From: Phytoactinopolyspora limicola
GTDB lineage: Bacteria > Actinomycetota > Actinomycetes > Jiangellales > Jiangellaceae
Length of the DNA stretch: 64,000 nucleotides
Assembly (NCBI RefSeq): GCF_011320225.1
Contig: NZ_JAAOEN010000001.1
Location: forward strand, 725,652-789,651
Direction: 5' to 3'
Positions 7,117-15,405 of this stretch are shown one piece after another; the stretch's first letter is position 1; each line of letters opens with the position of its first letter. The translations under genes were made by a program, and so were the position numbers. The notes beneath the pieces were generated by a model. The model made no database searches, was not told where the DNA came from, and saw only the letters and a program-made list of their open reading frames with translations.

Positions 7117-7914
7117 ATGGAACGACGGATTGATCAATCGGCATTGCGGCTCGATGAAGTGACCAAGGACTACGGTGTGGGGGAACGAGCGGTCCGGGCG
7201 CTCGACGGGGTCTCGTTCTCCCTCGGCAGCGGCAGCTTCACCGCAATCATGGGCCCGTCGGGCTCGGGGAAGAGCACGTTGCTGAACTGCGCGGCGGGAT
7301 TGGAACACCCGACGTCGGGCACCGTACACGTCGGCGGAACGCCATTGCAGGGGCGCGACGAGGACGAGCTGGCCGTCTTCCGCCGCACCCGGATCGGCTT
7401 CGTGTTCCAGGGGTTCAACCTGCTGCCGTATCTGACCGCCGAGCAGAACGTCGCCTTGCCCGGCCGGCTCGCGCGGCGGCGGGTCAAGGCCGCCCGGAGC
7501 CGCGAGCTGCTCGACAACGTCGGCCTGAAGGACAGGTACGGGCATCTGCCGGCGGAGATGTCCGGCGGCGAGCAGCAGCGGGTGTCGATCGCCCGAGCGC
7601 AGGTCTTGGAGCCGGCGGTCCTATTCGCCGACGAGCCCACCGGCGCGTTGGACAGCCGCAGCGCACGCCAGGTGTTGGGCCTGCTACGCGGGTCGGTCGA
7701 CCGGCAGGGGCAGACCATCGTGATGGTGACCCACGACCCGGTGGCCGCGGCGTACGCGGATGTGGTGATGTTCCTCTTGGACGGCAGAATCGTCGGGCGC
7801 CTGCCGAATCCGACGGCCGATGTCGTCGCCACCCAGATGGCCCACCTGGACGAGCTGGCCCAGGGCGGGCGCACCAGCGTCGCCGCCGGTGCCGGAACGG
7901 AGGCCGGGCGATGA
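7117..7914 (+). CDS. ABC transporter ATPase, MacB/LolD type (module 1)
   Basis: This 265-residue ATPase is given the ATG at 7117, preceded by GGAGAG; an in-frame ATG at 7057 is less likely. It has Walker A GPSGSGKST (46-54), the Q-loop FVFQGFNLLP, signature SGGEQQRVSIARA, Walker B VLFADEPTGALD and the H-loop VTHD. This pattern is typical of ATPases that drive FtsX-like permeases in lipoprotein release or antimicrobial-peptide resistance. The stop overlaps the permease start (ATGA). With the downstream kinase and regulator it forms a sensing-and-response cassette. Confidence 0.95.
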   Translation: MERRIDQSALRLDEVTKDYGVGERAVRALDGVSFSLGSGSFTAIMGPSGSGKSTLLNCAAGLEHPTSGTVHVGGTPLQGRDEDELAVFRRTRIGFVFQGFNLLPYLTAEQNVALPGRLARRRVKAARSRELLDNVGLKDRYGHLPAEMSGGEQQRVSIARAQVLEPAVLFADEPTGALDSRSARQVLGLLRGSVDRQGQTIVMVTHDPVAAAYADVVMFLLDGRIVGRLPNPTADVVATQMAHLDELAQGGRTSVAAGAGTEAGR

Positions 7915-9269
7915 TCCGGCTGGCCTACGCATCCTTGAAGTCTCGGTGGTCGGCGTTCGTGGCGGCGTTCCTGTCGGTCTTCCTCGGTACAACCGTCATC
8001 GGGGCTTTCGCGACACTGGCCGAGACCGCCGGCGGCGACGTGAGCGCCACCGATCGGGAAGCCCTGCTCGTCATGGGCGGCGTGGTCGGCGGGTGGGGCC
8101 TGGCGATCGTGCTGTTCTCCGTCGCCTCCACGTTGAACCTGACCGTCCGGCAGCGCGCCACCGAGATCGCGTTGCTCCGCACGGTCGGCGCCACGCCACG
8201 CCAGGCGCGCCGGATGCTCGTCGCCGAGACGGCAGGTGTCTCCGCCGTGGCCGCGGCGTTGGCCGCCGTACCCGCGTGGCTGGCCGGCGCGGGTCTCTTC
8301 GCGGTGATCGAGAGGGCTGACATCGTCGCGCCCACCGTCGAGCATCAGGCCGGAGTCGCGTCGATCGGCGGCGCCTCGGTCGCCATGGTGATCGTCTCGG
8401 CGCTGGCCGCGGGGCTCGCGTCACGACGGGCGACGAAGGCCGCGGCGCGGACCGCGTTGACGGAGAGCACAACCGACCGTGATCGGATGAGCCGGCGGCG
8501 CATCGTGGCCGGCGTCGTGTTCCTCCTGGTCGGACTCAACTACTCGGTGCTGACCGTGACCGTGATGGCCGACAGCGACGACCCGTACGCGGCTATGGCC
8601 ACGGCTGGTCCGGCGGCGATCGCCTGGGCCATCGGACTGGCGATCCTCGCGCCGGCCTTGCTGCGGGTGGCGGCGGTGCTGGTCGGGGTATTCCTCCGGC
8701 ATGCCGGAGCCGCCGGTTACCTGGCGGCCCACAACGCCACCAGGCGGGCACACCGCCTCGCCGGCGTGTTGATGCCAGTGATCATCTTCGTGGGCGTCGG
8801 GACCGGCACCACGTACCTGATGGCCATCGAGAACGAGGTCACGGCTGGGGTCGCGACATCGGCAGATGACGATCTCATCGCGATGCTCAACTACGTGGTG
8901 GTCGGCATGATCTCGTTGTTCGCGGCCATCATGGTAGTGAACACGACGGTCGCTGTCATCAGCGCGCGGCGCAGGGAGTTCGGCCAGCAGCGTCTCACCG
9001 GCGCCACCAGTAGGCAGGTCACCGCCACCACCCTGTTCGAGGGCGGCCTGGTCGCGTTGACCGGAATCATCCTCGGCGGCGTGGCGTCGCTCGGTACCAT
9101 CGTGCCGTACAGCCAGGTCAAGCTCGACCGCCTGCTGCCTGACCTTGGTATCGGCTATTTCCTCGGTGTGGTCGCGCTCACGTTGCTGCTTACCCTCGGC
9201 AGCGGCTATGTGGCCACTCGCCGCAGCCTGGACATGCCGCCACTACAAGCGGCGGCCAGCCCGGCATGA
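7911..9269 (+). CDS. FtsX-like ABC permease (module 1)
   Basis: This 452-residue membrane protein has an N-terminal helix (LKSRWSAFVAAFLSVFLGTTVIGAF) and two FtsX blocks, the first around 'STLNLTVRQRATEIALLRTVGATPRQARRMLVAET' and the second around 'ISARRREFGQQRLTGATSRQVTATTLFEGG'. The cytoplasmic coupling motifs 'EIALLRTVGATPRQ' and 'EFGQQRLTGATSRQV' are diagnostic. It is co-translated with the ATPase. There is no large periplasmic MacB-type domain, so mechanical or signalling roles, or peptide detoxification, are plausible. Confidence 0.92.
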   Translation: MIRLAYASLKSRWSAFVAAFLSVFLGTTVIGAFATLAETAGGDVSATDREALLVMGGVVGGWGLAIVLFSVASTLNLTVRQRATEIALLRTVGATPRQARRMLVAETAGVSAVAAALAAVPAWLAGAGLFAVIERADIVAPTVEHQAGVASIGGASVAMVIVSALAAGLASRRATKAAARTALTESTTDRDRMSRRRIVAGVVFLLVGLNYSVLTVTVMADSDDPYAAMATAGPAAIAWAIGLAILAPALLRVAAVLVGVFLRHAGAAGYLAAHNATRRAHRLAGVLMPVIIFVGVGTGTTYLMAIENEVTAGVATSADDDLIAMLNYVVVGMISLFAAIMVVNTTVAVISARRREFGQQRLTGATSRQVTATTLFEGGLVALTGIILGGVASLGTIVPYSQVKLDRLLPDLGIGYFLGVVALTLLLTLGSGYVATRRSLDMPPLQAAASPA

Positions 9270-9344
9270 CACCGAAGTGTTTGACTGGCTGGTAGGGCCA
9301 GGGCTTTGAGAGACTGGCCGGTGGGATCGACAAAGGGTGAGACG

Positions 9345-10580
9345 GTGGATCGGTTGCCTGTGTGGCCGGTGGGCCGCGCGGGTCTGGAAGCCCGGTTGCG
9401 GCTGACCGCATACTTGGGTGTTCACGTACTCCTCTTCGTCCCGGCCCTGGTTCTGCTGGCGGTCACGCTGGTCGGATGGGCCACGGCTCCGGCGCTGATC
9501 GGAGCGGTGCTGCTGTTCGCCGCCGTGCCGCTCACCCAGCGGGTGGCCAACGTGCACCGCGTGTTGGGCGGCCGGATTCTCGGCGCGGAGATCGCCGCCG
9601 TCTACCGCTCACACTCTGGCCGCGGACCGCTCGGCGCCGCCTGGGTCTGGCTGCGGGACCGAACCCGCTGGCGCGACGTCGGTTTCCTCGCCTTCTCGAT
9701 CACCGGCGGGGTGTTCATCTCGACGCTGGCCGTGCTGCCGCTGCCCGCAGCGGTGAGTTATGCCGTCCTCGCGGTGGTGATCAACGGCGTCTGGTGGGCG
9801 CTCATCCCGGTGGTGCTCACCGTGTGGTGGGTGTGCACACCCCTGCTGGCCCAGGCCCGGGCATCCGCCGACCGCGCTCTGCTATCCCCGTCCCGAACCG
9901 AGGAGCTCGAACGACGGGTCGCGGATGTGACGGCCTCCCGGGCGGAGACCCTCGACCACTCGGCCGCGGATCTGCGCCGGATCGAGCGAGATCTGCACGA
10001 CGGCGCGCAGGCGCGGATGGTCTCCCTCGGCATCCAGATCGGTCTGGCCAAAGAGCTCATGAGCAGCGATCCCGAGGCGGCGAAGAAACTGCTGGAGGAA
10101 GCCGGCGACGTCAACAGGTCCGCCATCGACGACCTACAGTCCCTGGTGCGCGGAATCCACCCACCTGTACTGGCCGACCGGGGCCTGGCCGGAGCGGTCG
10201 AGGCGCTGGCCTTGCAGCTGTCGCTGCCGGTCACCGTCAGTGTTGACCTTACCGGCCAGCCTCCGGCGCCGGTCGAGTCAGCGGCGTACTTCGCCGTCGC
10301 GGAGTGCCTGGCCAACGCGGTCAAACACAGCGGTGCACACCGTGCCTGGGTGACCCTGGCGCATCAGGACGGAGTACTCGGCATCACCGTCGGCGACGAC
10401 GGCCGCGGCGGCGCGACCATGAACGGCGGTAGCGGCCTGGCCGGTGTGGCCCGCCGGCTCGCGGCGTTCGACGGCACTATCATCATCGCGAGCCCGTCCG
10501 GGGGGCCCACGATCGTGTCGATGGAGGTGCCGTGCGCGTTGTCATCACCGAAGACCACGCCCTCCTCCGAGACGGCCTGA
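9345..10580 (+). CDS. Sensor histidine kinase, NarL-coupled (module 1)
   Basis: The start is uncertain among TTG 9306, GTG 9321 and GTG 9345; the last has an AAGGGTGAG ribosome-binding site. About four transmembrane segments (to roughly residue 165) precede a HisKA_3 dimerisation domain with phospho-acceptor His in 'LRRIERDLHDGAQARMVSLGIQIG', and a HATPase_c domain with 'FAVAECLANAVKHSGA' and 'VGDDGRGGA'. It phosphorylates the NarL-type regulator encoded next, whose GTG start lies inside this gene. It probably senses envelope damage, as in LiaS or BceS systems, and controls the ABC genes in front. Confidence 0.93.
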   Translation: MDRLPVWPVGRAGLEARLRLTAYLGVHVLLFVPALVLLAVTLVGWATAPALIGAVLLFAAVPLTQRVANVHRVLGGRILGAEIAAVYRSHSGRGPLGAAWVWLRDRTRWRDVGFLAFSITGGVFISTLAVLPLPAAVSYAVLAVVINGVWWALIPVVLTVWWVCTPLLAQARASADRALLSPSRTEELERRVADVTASRAETLDHSAADLRRIERDLHDGAQARMVSLGIQIGLAKELMSSDPEAAKKLLEEAGDVNRSAIDDLQSLVRGIHPPVLADRGLAGAVEALALQLSLPVTVSVDLTGQPPAPVESAAYFAVAECLANAVKHSGAHRAWVTLAHQDGVLGITVGDDGRGGATMNGGSGLAGVARRLAAFDGTIIIASPSGGPTIVSMEVPCALSSPKTTPSSETA

Positions 10581-11182
10581 CCCGGCTGCTCACCGCACAC
10601 GACATCGACGTGGTCGCTGCCGTCGACAACACGTACTCGCTAGAGAAGGTGCTGCAGGAAGAGCAGGTCGACGTTGCGGTGGTGGACGTGCGCCTGCCGC
10701 CGACCTTCACCAATGAAGGGCTCGTGGCCGCCATCGGGATCCGCGAACAGCGGCCCGGGCTGGCAGTGCTGGTCTTGAGCCAGTACGTCGAGCCGCTCTA
10801 TGCACGAGAGTTACTCGCGTCCGGGAAAGGCTCAGTCGGCTACCTGCTGAAGAATCGGGTGACCAACGTCGGTGCATTCGTCGATGCGGTCCGTCAGGTC
10901 GCAGCCGGCGGCACCGTTCTCGATCCCGAGGTGGTCGCGACGATGCTTGCCCGTGCCGACAGGGACGATCCGATGGCGCGGCTCACCCAGCGTGAACGTG
11001 AGGTGCTCGCATTGATGGCCGAGGGGCGGTCGAACGCCGCGATCGCGGCTCAGCTGTATATAAGCGAGGCCGCCGTCGGTAAACACACCAACAGAATCTT
11101 CGCCAAACTCGGCCTACCCGTCGCCATCGACGACAACCGTCGCGTGCTGGCCGTGCTCGCCTACCTGCACGAACACACATGA
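10532..11182 (+). CDS. NarL/LuxR-type response regulator (module 1)
   Basis: This 216-residue regulator starts with GTG at 10532, overlapping the kinase by 49 bases. The receiver domain has acidic pair ED (residues 7-8), phospho-acceptor Asp in 'VAVVDVRLP' and the switch Lys in 'GYLLKNRV'. The C-terminal LuxR helix-turn-helix is 'LTQREREVLALMAEGRSNAAIAAQLYISEAAVGKHTNRIFAKLGL'. It is the cognate regulator of the adjacent kinase and probably activates the ABC genes upstream. A strong hairpin follows the gene. Confidence 0.95.
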   Translation: MRVVITEDHALLRDGLTRLLTAHDIDVVAAVDNTYSLEKVLQEEQVDVAVVDVRLPPTFTNEGLVAAIGIREQRPGLAVLVLSQYVEPLYARELLASGKGSVGYLLKNRVTNVGAFVDAVRQVAAGGTVLDPEVVATMLARADRDDPMARLTQREREVLALMAEGRSNAAIAAQLYISEAAVGKHTNRIFAKLGLPVAIDDNRRVLAVLAYLHEHT

Positions 11183-11216
11183 TCGCGGCGTGCATCGCGG
11201 TGTGCCCGCGAAGAGT

Positions 11217-11252
11217 CCGACATCGTGGTGGCTATCACCACCGCAATGTCGG
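11217..11252. terminator. Bidirectional hairpin between convergent genes
   Basis: An inverted repeat starts with CCGACAT and ends with ATGTCGG; about 14 pairs form with one mismatch and one G-T pair. It lies between the stop of the rightward regulator and the stop of the leftward ECF42 sigma gene, so it can serve both strands. No T-tract is present, which is usual in this kind of genome. Confidence 0.7.
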
Positions 11253-11255
11253 TTC

Positions 11256-12536
11256 CTAGCCGGAACAGACCGCTGGGTGGTCACCCGTGTCGCCGAGGTC
11301 GCGCAGCCGTTGGGTGAGGTAGCGCTGCTCCGGCAGGCTGGTGGTTAGCTGCGCGGCTCGGCGGTACTGTTCGGCCGCGGCTGTTGCGTCGTCGTTCATC
11401 TCCAGCAGATGGGCTCGCACCGCGTACAGCCGGTGGTGTCGTTGCATGGTGGAGTCGGTGAGCAGCGGTTCGAGCATGGCCAGGCCGGACTCTGGACCGT
11501 GCACCATCGCGACGGCGACGGCATGGTTGAGCGTGACCGTTGGTCCTGGCGCCACTCGGCTGAGCATGGCGTAGAGGAGGCTGATCTGTTGCCAGTCGGT
11601 TGCTTCATACGTCCGCGCTTCGGAGTGGACGGCGGCGATCGCCGCTTGGAGCTGATAGCGGCCGACGTGCCCGCGGGGCAGTGTCCGTTCCAGGAGTGCG
11701 ACGCCCTCGGCGATTAGATCGTGCCGCCATCGTGAGCGGTCCTGCTCGGCCAGTGGGATGAGATCGCCGGAGGCGTCGGCGCGGGCTGCTGACCTGGCGT
11801 GGGTGAGCAGCATCAAAGCCAGCGCGCCGGTCACCTCGTCGTGGTCGGGCAGGGCGACGTGGAGTTTCCGAACTAGTCGGATGGCCTCCTCGGCGAGGTC
11901 GACGTCGACGAGGGCCTCACCCGAGGTGCGGGTGTAGCCCTCGCTGAACACCAGGTGGCAGACGTCGAGCACGGCGGCGACACGAGCCGGTAGTTCCTCC
12001 CCCGAGGGCATAGCGAACCGTGCGCCGGCCTCGCGTAACGTCGCGCGAGCGCGGGTGAGGCGCTGGGTCATGGTGCGGGCTGGGACGAGGTAGGCGGCGG
12101 CGATCTGCTCGACGCCGAGCCCGCTGACCGCACGCAGGCTGAGCGCCACCTGCGACGACCTGCTCAGGGCCGGGTGGCAGCAGAGGACGAGTAGCCGCAG
12201 TGTGTCGTCGGCGTCGTCCCGGACGACCTCGTCCGGTCCTGGTGTGACGCTGGCGTCGGCTGGTTGGCGTGCCACCTCCAGGATCTCGCGGCCGATCCGT
12301 GCGGAGTCGGCGCGGACCCGGTCGATCAGGCGGCGCGACGCGACCCGGATCAGCCATGCTCTTGGGTTGTCGGGGATCCCGCGGATCGGCCACTGGGCGG
12401 CAGCCGCGGCGGCGGCCTCCTGGATCGCGTCCTCGCAGTCGCCCAGGTCACCGTGTCTGCGCAGAAGTGCCCCGAGGACGTGTGGCGCTTCTCGCCGCCA
12501 CACGTCCTCGAGGGTGTGTTGCACCATGCGGTCCAC
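11256..12536 (-). CDS. ECF42-type RNA polymerase sigma factor with long C-terminal extension
   Basis: This 426-residue protein has sigma region 2 and 4 in its first ~180 residues ('GDLGDCEDAIQEAAAAAAAQWP', 'RAWLIRVASRRLIDRVRADSAR', 'LSLRAVSGLGVEQIAAAYLVPARTMTQRLTRAR'). About 240 residues of helical, TPR-like sequence follow (DUF6596 and beyond), including 'FSEGYT'. This architecture defines the ECF42 group, in which the extension, not a separate anti-sigma, is thought to control activity. ECF42 genes are typically linked to YCII/DGPF-domain genes, and one lies 9 bases upstream, in the same operon. Confidence 0.93.
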   Translation of the reverse strand: MDRMVQHTLEDVWRREAPHVLGALLRRHGDLGDCEDAIQEAAAAAAAQWPIRGIPDNPRAWLIRVASRRLIDRVRADSARIGREILEVARQPADASVTPGPDEVVRDDADDTLRLLVLCCHPALSRSSQVALSLRAVSGLGVEQIAAAYLVPARTMTQRLTRARATLREAGARFAMPSGEELPARVAAVLDVCHLVFSEGYTRTSGEALVDVDLAEEAIRLVRKLHVALPDHDEVTGALALMLLTHARSAARADASGDLIPLAEQDRSRWRHDLIAEGVALLERTLPRGHVGRYQLQAAIAAVHSEARTYEATDWQQISLLYAMLSRVAPGPTVTLNHAVAVAMVHGPESGLAMLEPLLTDSTMQRHHRLYAVRAHLLEMNDDATAAAEQYRRAAQLTTSLPEQRYLTQRLRDLGDTGDHPAVCSG

Positions 12537-12545
12537 CCGCGATCG

Positions 12546-12938
12546 TTACTGCTCTTCCCCGCCCGGCCACATCATGGGTCGTAGCTCCACCGTCTCCGCC
12601 GGGCCGGCGAAGCGGGCGACTACCTGTTCGGCCCGGGCCTGGTCTTCCACGTCGATGATGAAGAACCCGGCCAGGTGCTCTTTGGTTTCCGAGTACGGGC
12701 CATCGCTCACCAGCGGCGACCCGTCGTGCCACCGGTACAGCCGGGCCGTGGCGGGGTCGCCGAGCGCCTCTCCGCCGACGAATTCACCATTGGCCTGTAT
12801 CTCGGACAGCACCTGCTCGAAGTCGTCGTCCAGGCGTTTGCGCACGTCGTCCGGTAGCGCTTGATACTCGGGCAGGTAGTTGCCTGTGGGGTGTCCCCAC
12901 GGCTGCGGGTTCGAGTGGATCAGGATCACGTATTTCAT
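12546..12938 (-). CDS. YCII/DGPF-domain protein, ECF42 partner
   Basis: This 130-residue protein has the YCII-related fold, with the signature DGPYSETKEHLAGFFII (about residues 82-98), a variant of the 'DGPF-E-KE-LGG' motif. These small proteins resemble muconolactone-isomerase-like folds, and their genes are the usual regulatory target of ECF42 sigma factors. The gene precedes the sigma gene with only 9 bases between, and a GAGGTGAT ribosome-binding site is visible before its ATG. The biochemical role is not established. Confidence 0.92.
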   Translation of the reverse strand: MKYVILIHSNPQPWGHPTGNYLPEYQALPDDVRKRLDDDFEQVLSEIQANGEFVGGEALGDPATARLYRWHDGSPLVSDGPYSETKEHLAGFFIIDVEDQARAEQVVARFAGPAETVELRPMMWPGGEEQ

Positions 12939-13110
12939 CGGAGATCACCTCGTCTCGACGACGGCCTTTCCGTCGCTCGACCGGAACGTCGGTGCCGACG
13001 CGCTGATGTCGACATTACCCATGGCGACGAATTCGGCTGCACGTCGCATGATGCTGTGGTTGTTGACCGCCGCGTGCCACCATAGGCCGCGGTGGGCACG
13101 AGAGGACGTC
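12939..13110. other. Divergent promoter region of YCII operon and hydrolase
   Basis: A short leftward frame (about 12945-13091, ending VETR) has coding-like third positions and could be the tail of a small upstream gene. It has no match I recognise and no clear start, so it is not called. Confidence 0.35.
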
Positions 13111-13959
13111 ATGACCGAGGTATCGAGGGAAACGCCGCCAGCGAGTCCAGCCCCTACCACCGGCTACGTACCGGTGAACGGCCTGGAGCTGTATTACGAG
13201 ATTCACGGCTCGGGGGGTATTCCCCTGCTCCTGCTGCACGGCGGGTTGTTCAATATCGACCTCCAGTTCGGTGCGGTGTTGCCTGGCCTGGCCGAGAATC
13301 GGCAGGTCATCGCCGTGGACTTTCAGGGTCACGGCCGCACGGGCGACATCGACCGGCCGCTGACCAGCGCCTACCTTGCCTCCGATGTCGTCGGTCTGCT
13401 GGGGCATCTCGGAGTTCCGCGGGTCGACGTGTTCGGGTTCAGCGTCGGTGGCGCGGTCGGACTGTACCTTGCCATCAAACACCCGGATCTCGTGCGTAAG
13501 CTGGTCGTTTCCTCCGCGTCGTTCCATCCGGACGGGGGCCGGCCGGAGAACAGGGAGGCCGTCGGCGAGCTGACGGTCGACATGATCGCCGGCACGCCGA
13601 TGCAGGATGACTATCTGGCCAAGTCACCGACGCCGGACAGGCTGCAGGCCTTGTTGGACAAGTTGGGGACGTTCGACGACGGCTTCGGCGGCTGGTCCGA
13701 CGCCGACGTGGCGGGTATCGCCGCGCCGACGTTGATCACCGTAGGTGACTGCGACGCGGTGACACTCGAGCATGCCGTGCGTTTCCTGCGGCTGCGCGGG
13801 GGCGACGTCAACGGTGACTTCGTCGGTGTCCCCACCTCGCAGTTGGCGGTATTCCCTGGTACGACGCACTTCTTCGGCTTGAGCCGGACCGCCTTGGTGC
13901 TCGACGTGGTGACTACATTCCTCGATACACCGGACCCGCCTGACGCCGGCACACCATAG
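13111..13959 (+). CDS. Alpha/beta hydrolase
   Basis: With the ATG at 13111 (after GAGGACGTC) the product has 282 residues. It shows the oxyanion-hole HGG (43-45), nucleophile elbow GFSVGG with Ser111, a likely acid in 'TLITVGDCDAV' and the catalytic His in 'FPGTTHFFGL'. This is the canonical Ser-Asp/Glu-His hydrolase set of the epoxide hydrolase/esterase family. The substrate cannot be told from sequence. It has its own promoter region shared with the divergent YCII gene. Confidence 0.9.
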   Translation: MTEVSRETPPASPAPTTGYVPVNGLELYYEIHGSGGIPLLLLHGGLFNIDLQFGAVLPGLAENRQVIAVDFQGHGRTGDIDRPLTSAYLASDVVGLLGHLGVPRVDVFGFSVGGAVGLYLAIKHPDLVRKLVVSSASFHPDGGRPENREAVGELTVDMIAGTPMQDDYLAKSPTPDRLQALLDKLGTFDDGFGGWSDADVAGIAAPTLITVGDCDAVTLEHAVRFLRLRGGDVNGDFVGVPTSQLAVFPGTTHFFGLSRTALVLDVVTTFLDTPDPPDAGTP

Positions 13960-14094
13960 CCACCATCATCAGGTGCGGGCGGATCATGATCAATCGGACT
14001 CGCTGGGACATTCGTGACCATGATCGCTACGAGTGTGCATGAGGATAGTCACAACTCTATTGCGCTGGCTCGAGCACCCCGCTAGACCTGCTAT
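13960..14094. other. Short intergenic region
   Basis: Two ATGATC-containing stretches (about 13987 and 14019) resemble the outer part of the long palindromes elsewhere, but they do not pair into a good hairpin. No gene is visible. Confidence 0.3.
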
Positions 14095-14901
14095 GTGCCT
14101 GATCTAGACCCGGTGATCCGGGACCATTACACCGCCGCCAACGAGCGCGACCGCCTCACGGCCGGCACCGGGCTCGTGGAGTTCCTGCGAACCCAGGAAC
14201 TGCTCGCCCGAATCCTCCCGCCCCCACCAGCCAGGGTGCTCGACGTGGGTGGCGGGGCCGGCATTCATGCTGGACCGTTGACCGCCCAAGGCTACGAGGT
14301 CCATCTCATCGACCCTGTCCCGCTGCATGTCGAGCAGGCCGGTGACGTGCCCGGATTGGCGAGCGTGACCACCGGTGACGCGCGTTCGCTGGACTGGTCG
14401 GCAGATAGTGTCGACGCGGTTCTCCTGCTGGGCCCGCTATATCACCTGACCGCACGGGCCGACCGGCTGCAAGCGTTGGCCGAAGCCAGGCGGGTCCTGC
14501 GCCCGGCCGGTGTGATGGCCGCCGCGGCCATCAGCCGCTATGCGTCCACCATCGGCGGTTTGCTCCGCGGTCAGCTGCGCGACCCGCGCTTCGAGTCGAT
14601 CGTGGAACGGGACGTCGCCGATGGGCAGCACCGCAACCCGGACGACGTCCCGGAGTGGTTCACCACGGCCTACTTTCACGAGCCTGGTGAGTTGGCCGTG
14701 GAGGCGAGCGGCGCTGGCTTCGTCGATGTCGAGGTGGTCGCGGTAGAGGGCCCTGCGGCGTTGTTGCCTGACCTGCCACTCTGGCTGGAGAAGGACTGCG
14801 AGGTGCTGATGCGAGCGATTCGGCGGGTCGAGAGGGCCCCAGCGTTGCTGGGGGTGAGCCCACATCTGTTGCTGACCGCCCGGTCTCCAGCGGACGGGTG
14901 A
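14095..14901 (+). CDS. SAM-dependent methyltransferase, class I
   Basis: This 268-residue protein begins with GTG. Motif I, VLDVGGGAG (48-56), binds S-adenosylmethionine; an acidic residue follows in 'VHLIDPVPLH', and later motifs are 'GDARSLDWSADSVDAVLLLGPLYHLT' and 'EARRVLRPAGVMAAAAISRYAS'. This is the Methyltransf_11/25 pattern of small-molecule methyltransferases. The acceptor is unknown. It is followed by an unrelated small gene on the same strand. Confidence 0.9.
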   Translation: MPDLDPVIRDHYTAANERDRLTAGTGLVEFLRTQELLARILPPPPARVLDVGGGAGIHAGPLTAQGYEVHLIDPVPLHVEQAGDVPGLASVTTGDARSLDWSADSVDAVLLLGPLYHLTARADRLQALAEARRVLRPAGVMAAAAISRYASTIGGLLRGQLRDPRFESIVERDVADGQHRNPDDVPEWFTTAYFHEPGELAVEASGAGFVDVEVVAVEGPAALLPDLPLWLEKDCEVLMRAIRRVERAPALLGVSPHLLLTARSPADG

Positions 14902-15014
14902 CGCCGGTGGCCCACCCCGGGTGTCAGGCTAACTGGCGCCGGCGGGGCCAACGGTGTGCCGTCGGCCACGGTGCGGGTTCCATCGCGCCGAGGCCCGGGG
15001 GCAGAATGCGGCGT

Positions 15015-15383
15015 ATGAACGACGGCGACCCGTTGGAGCGGCTACGACGACTGTGCCTGGCGCTCCCGGAGACGACGGAACGGCCCAGCCATGGCGAGCC
15101 AACGTGGTTCGTGCGTGACAAGAAGGTCTTCGTCACCTATGCCGACCACCATCACGACGACCGCCTGGGTTTCTGGTGTGCCGCCCCGCCCGGCGTCCAA
15201 GAGGAGCTGGTCGCGGAGGACCCGGAGCGGTTCTTCCGACCGCCCTATGTTGGCCACCGCGGCTGGTTGGGGGTCCGGCTGGACGTCCCGGTCGATTGGG
15301 ACGAGATCGCTGAGATCGTCCGCGACGCCTATCGGCTCGTGGCGCCGAAGACGTTGGTGGCGCAGCTCGACGCGGACAGCTGA
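15015..15383 (+). CDS. MmcQ/YjbR family protein
   Basis: The gene is called from ATG 15015, giving 122 residues; the frame is open 117 bases further upstream but that part is low-complexity and unlike the family. It contains 'LCLALPETTERPSHGEPTWFVRDKKVF', 'GFWCAAPPGVQEELVAEDPERFF' and 'GWLGVRLD', the usual YjbR (CyaY-like) landmarks. Family members are small DNA-binding-fold proteins of unknown role. Confidence 0.88.
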   Translation: MNDGDPLERLRRLCLALPETTERPSHGEPTWFVRDKKVFVTYADHHHDDRLGFWCAAPPGVQEELVAEDPERFFRPPYVGHRGWLGVRLDVPVDWDEIAEIVRDAYRLVAPKTLVAQLDADS

Positions 15384-15405
15384 TCGACGGCACCGGCTCG
15401 ATGGT

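Noticed and set aside
7170-8345. 391-residue leftward frame opposite ABC module 1
   Set aside because: Low-complexity antisense shadow of two clearly conserved genes.
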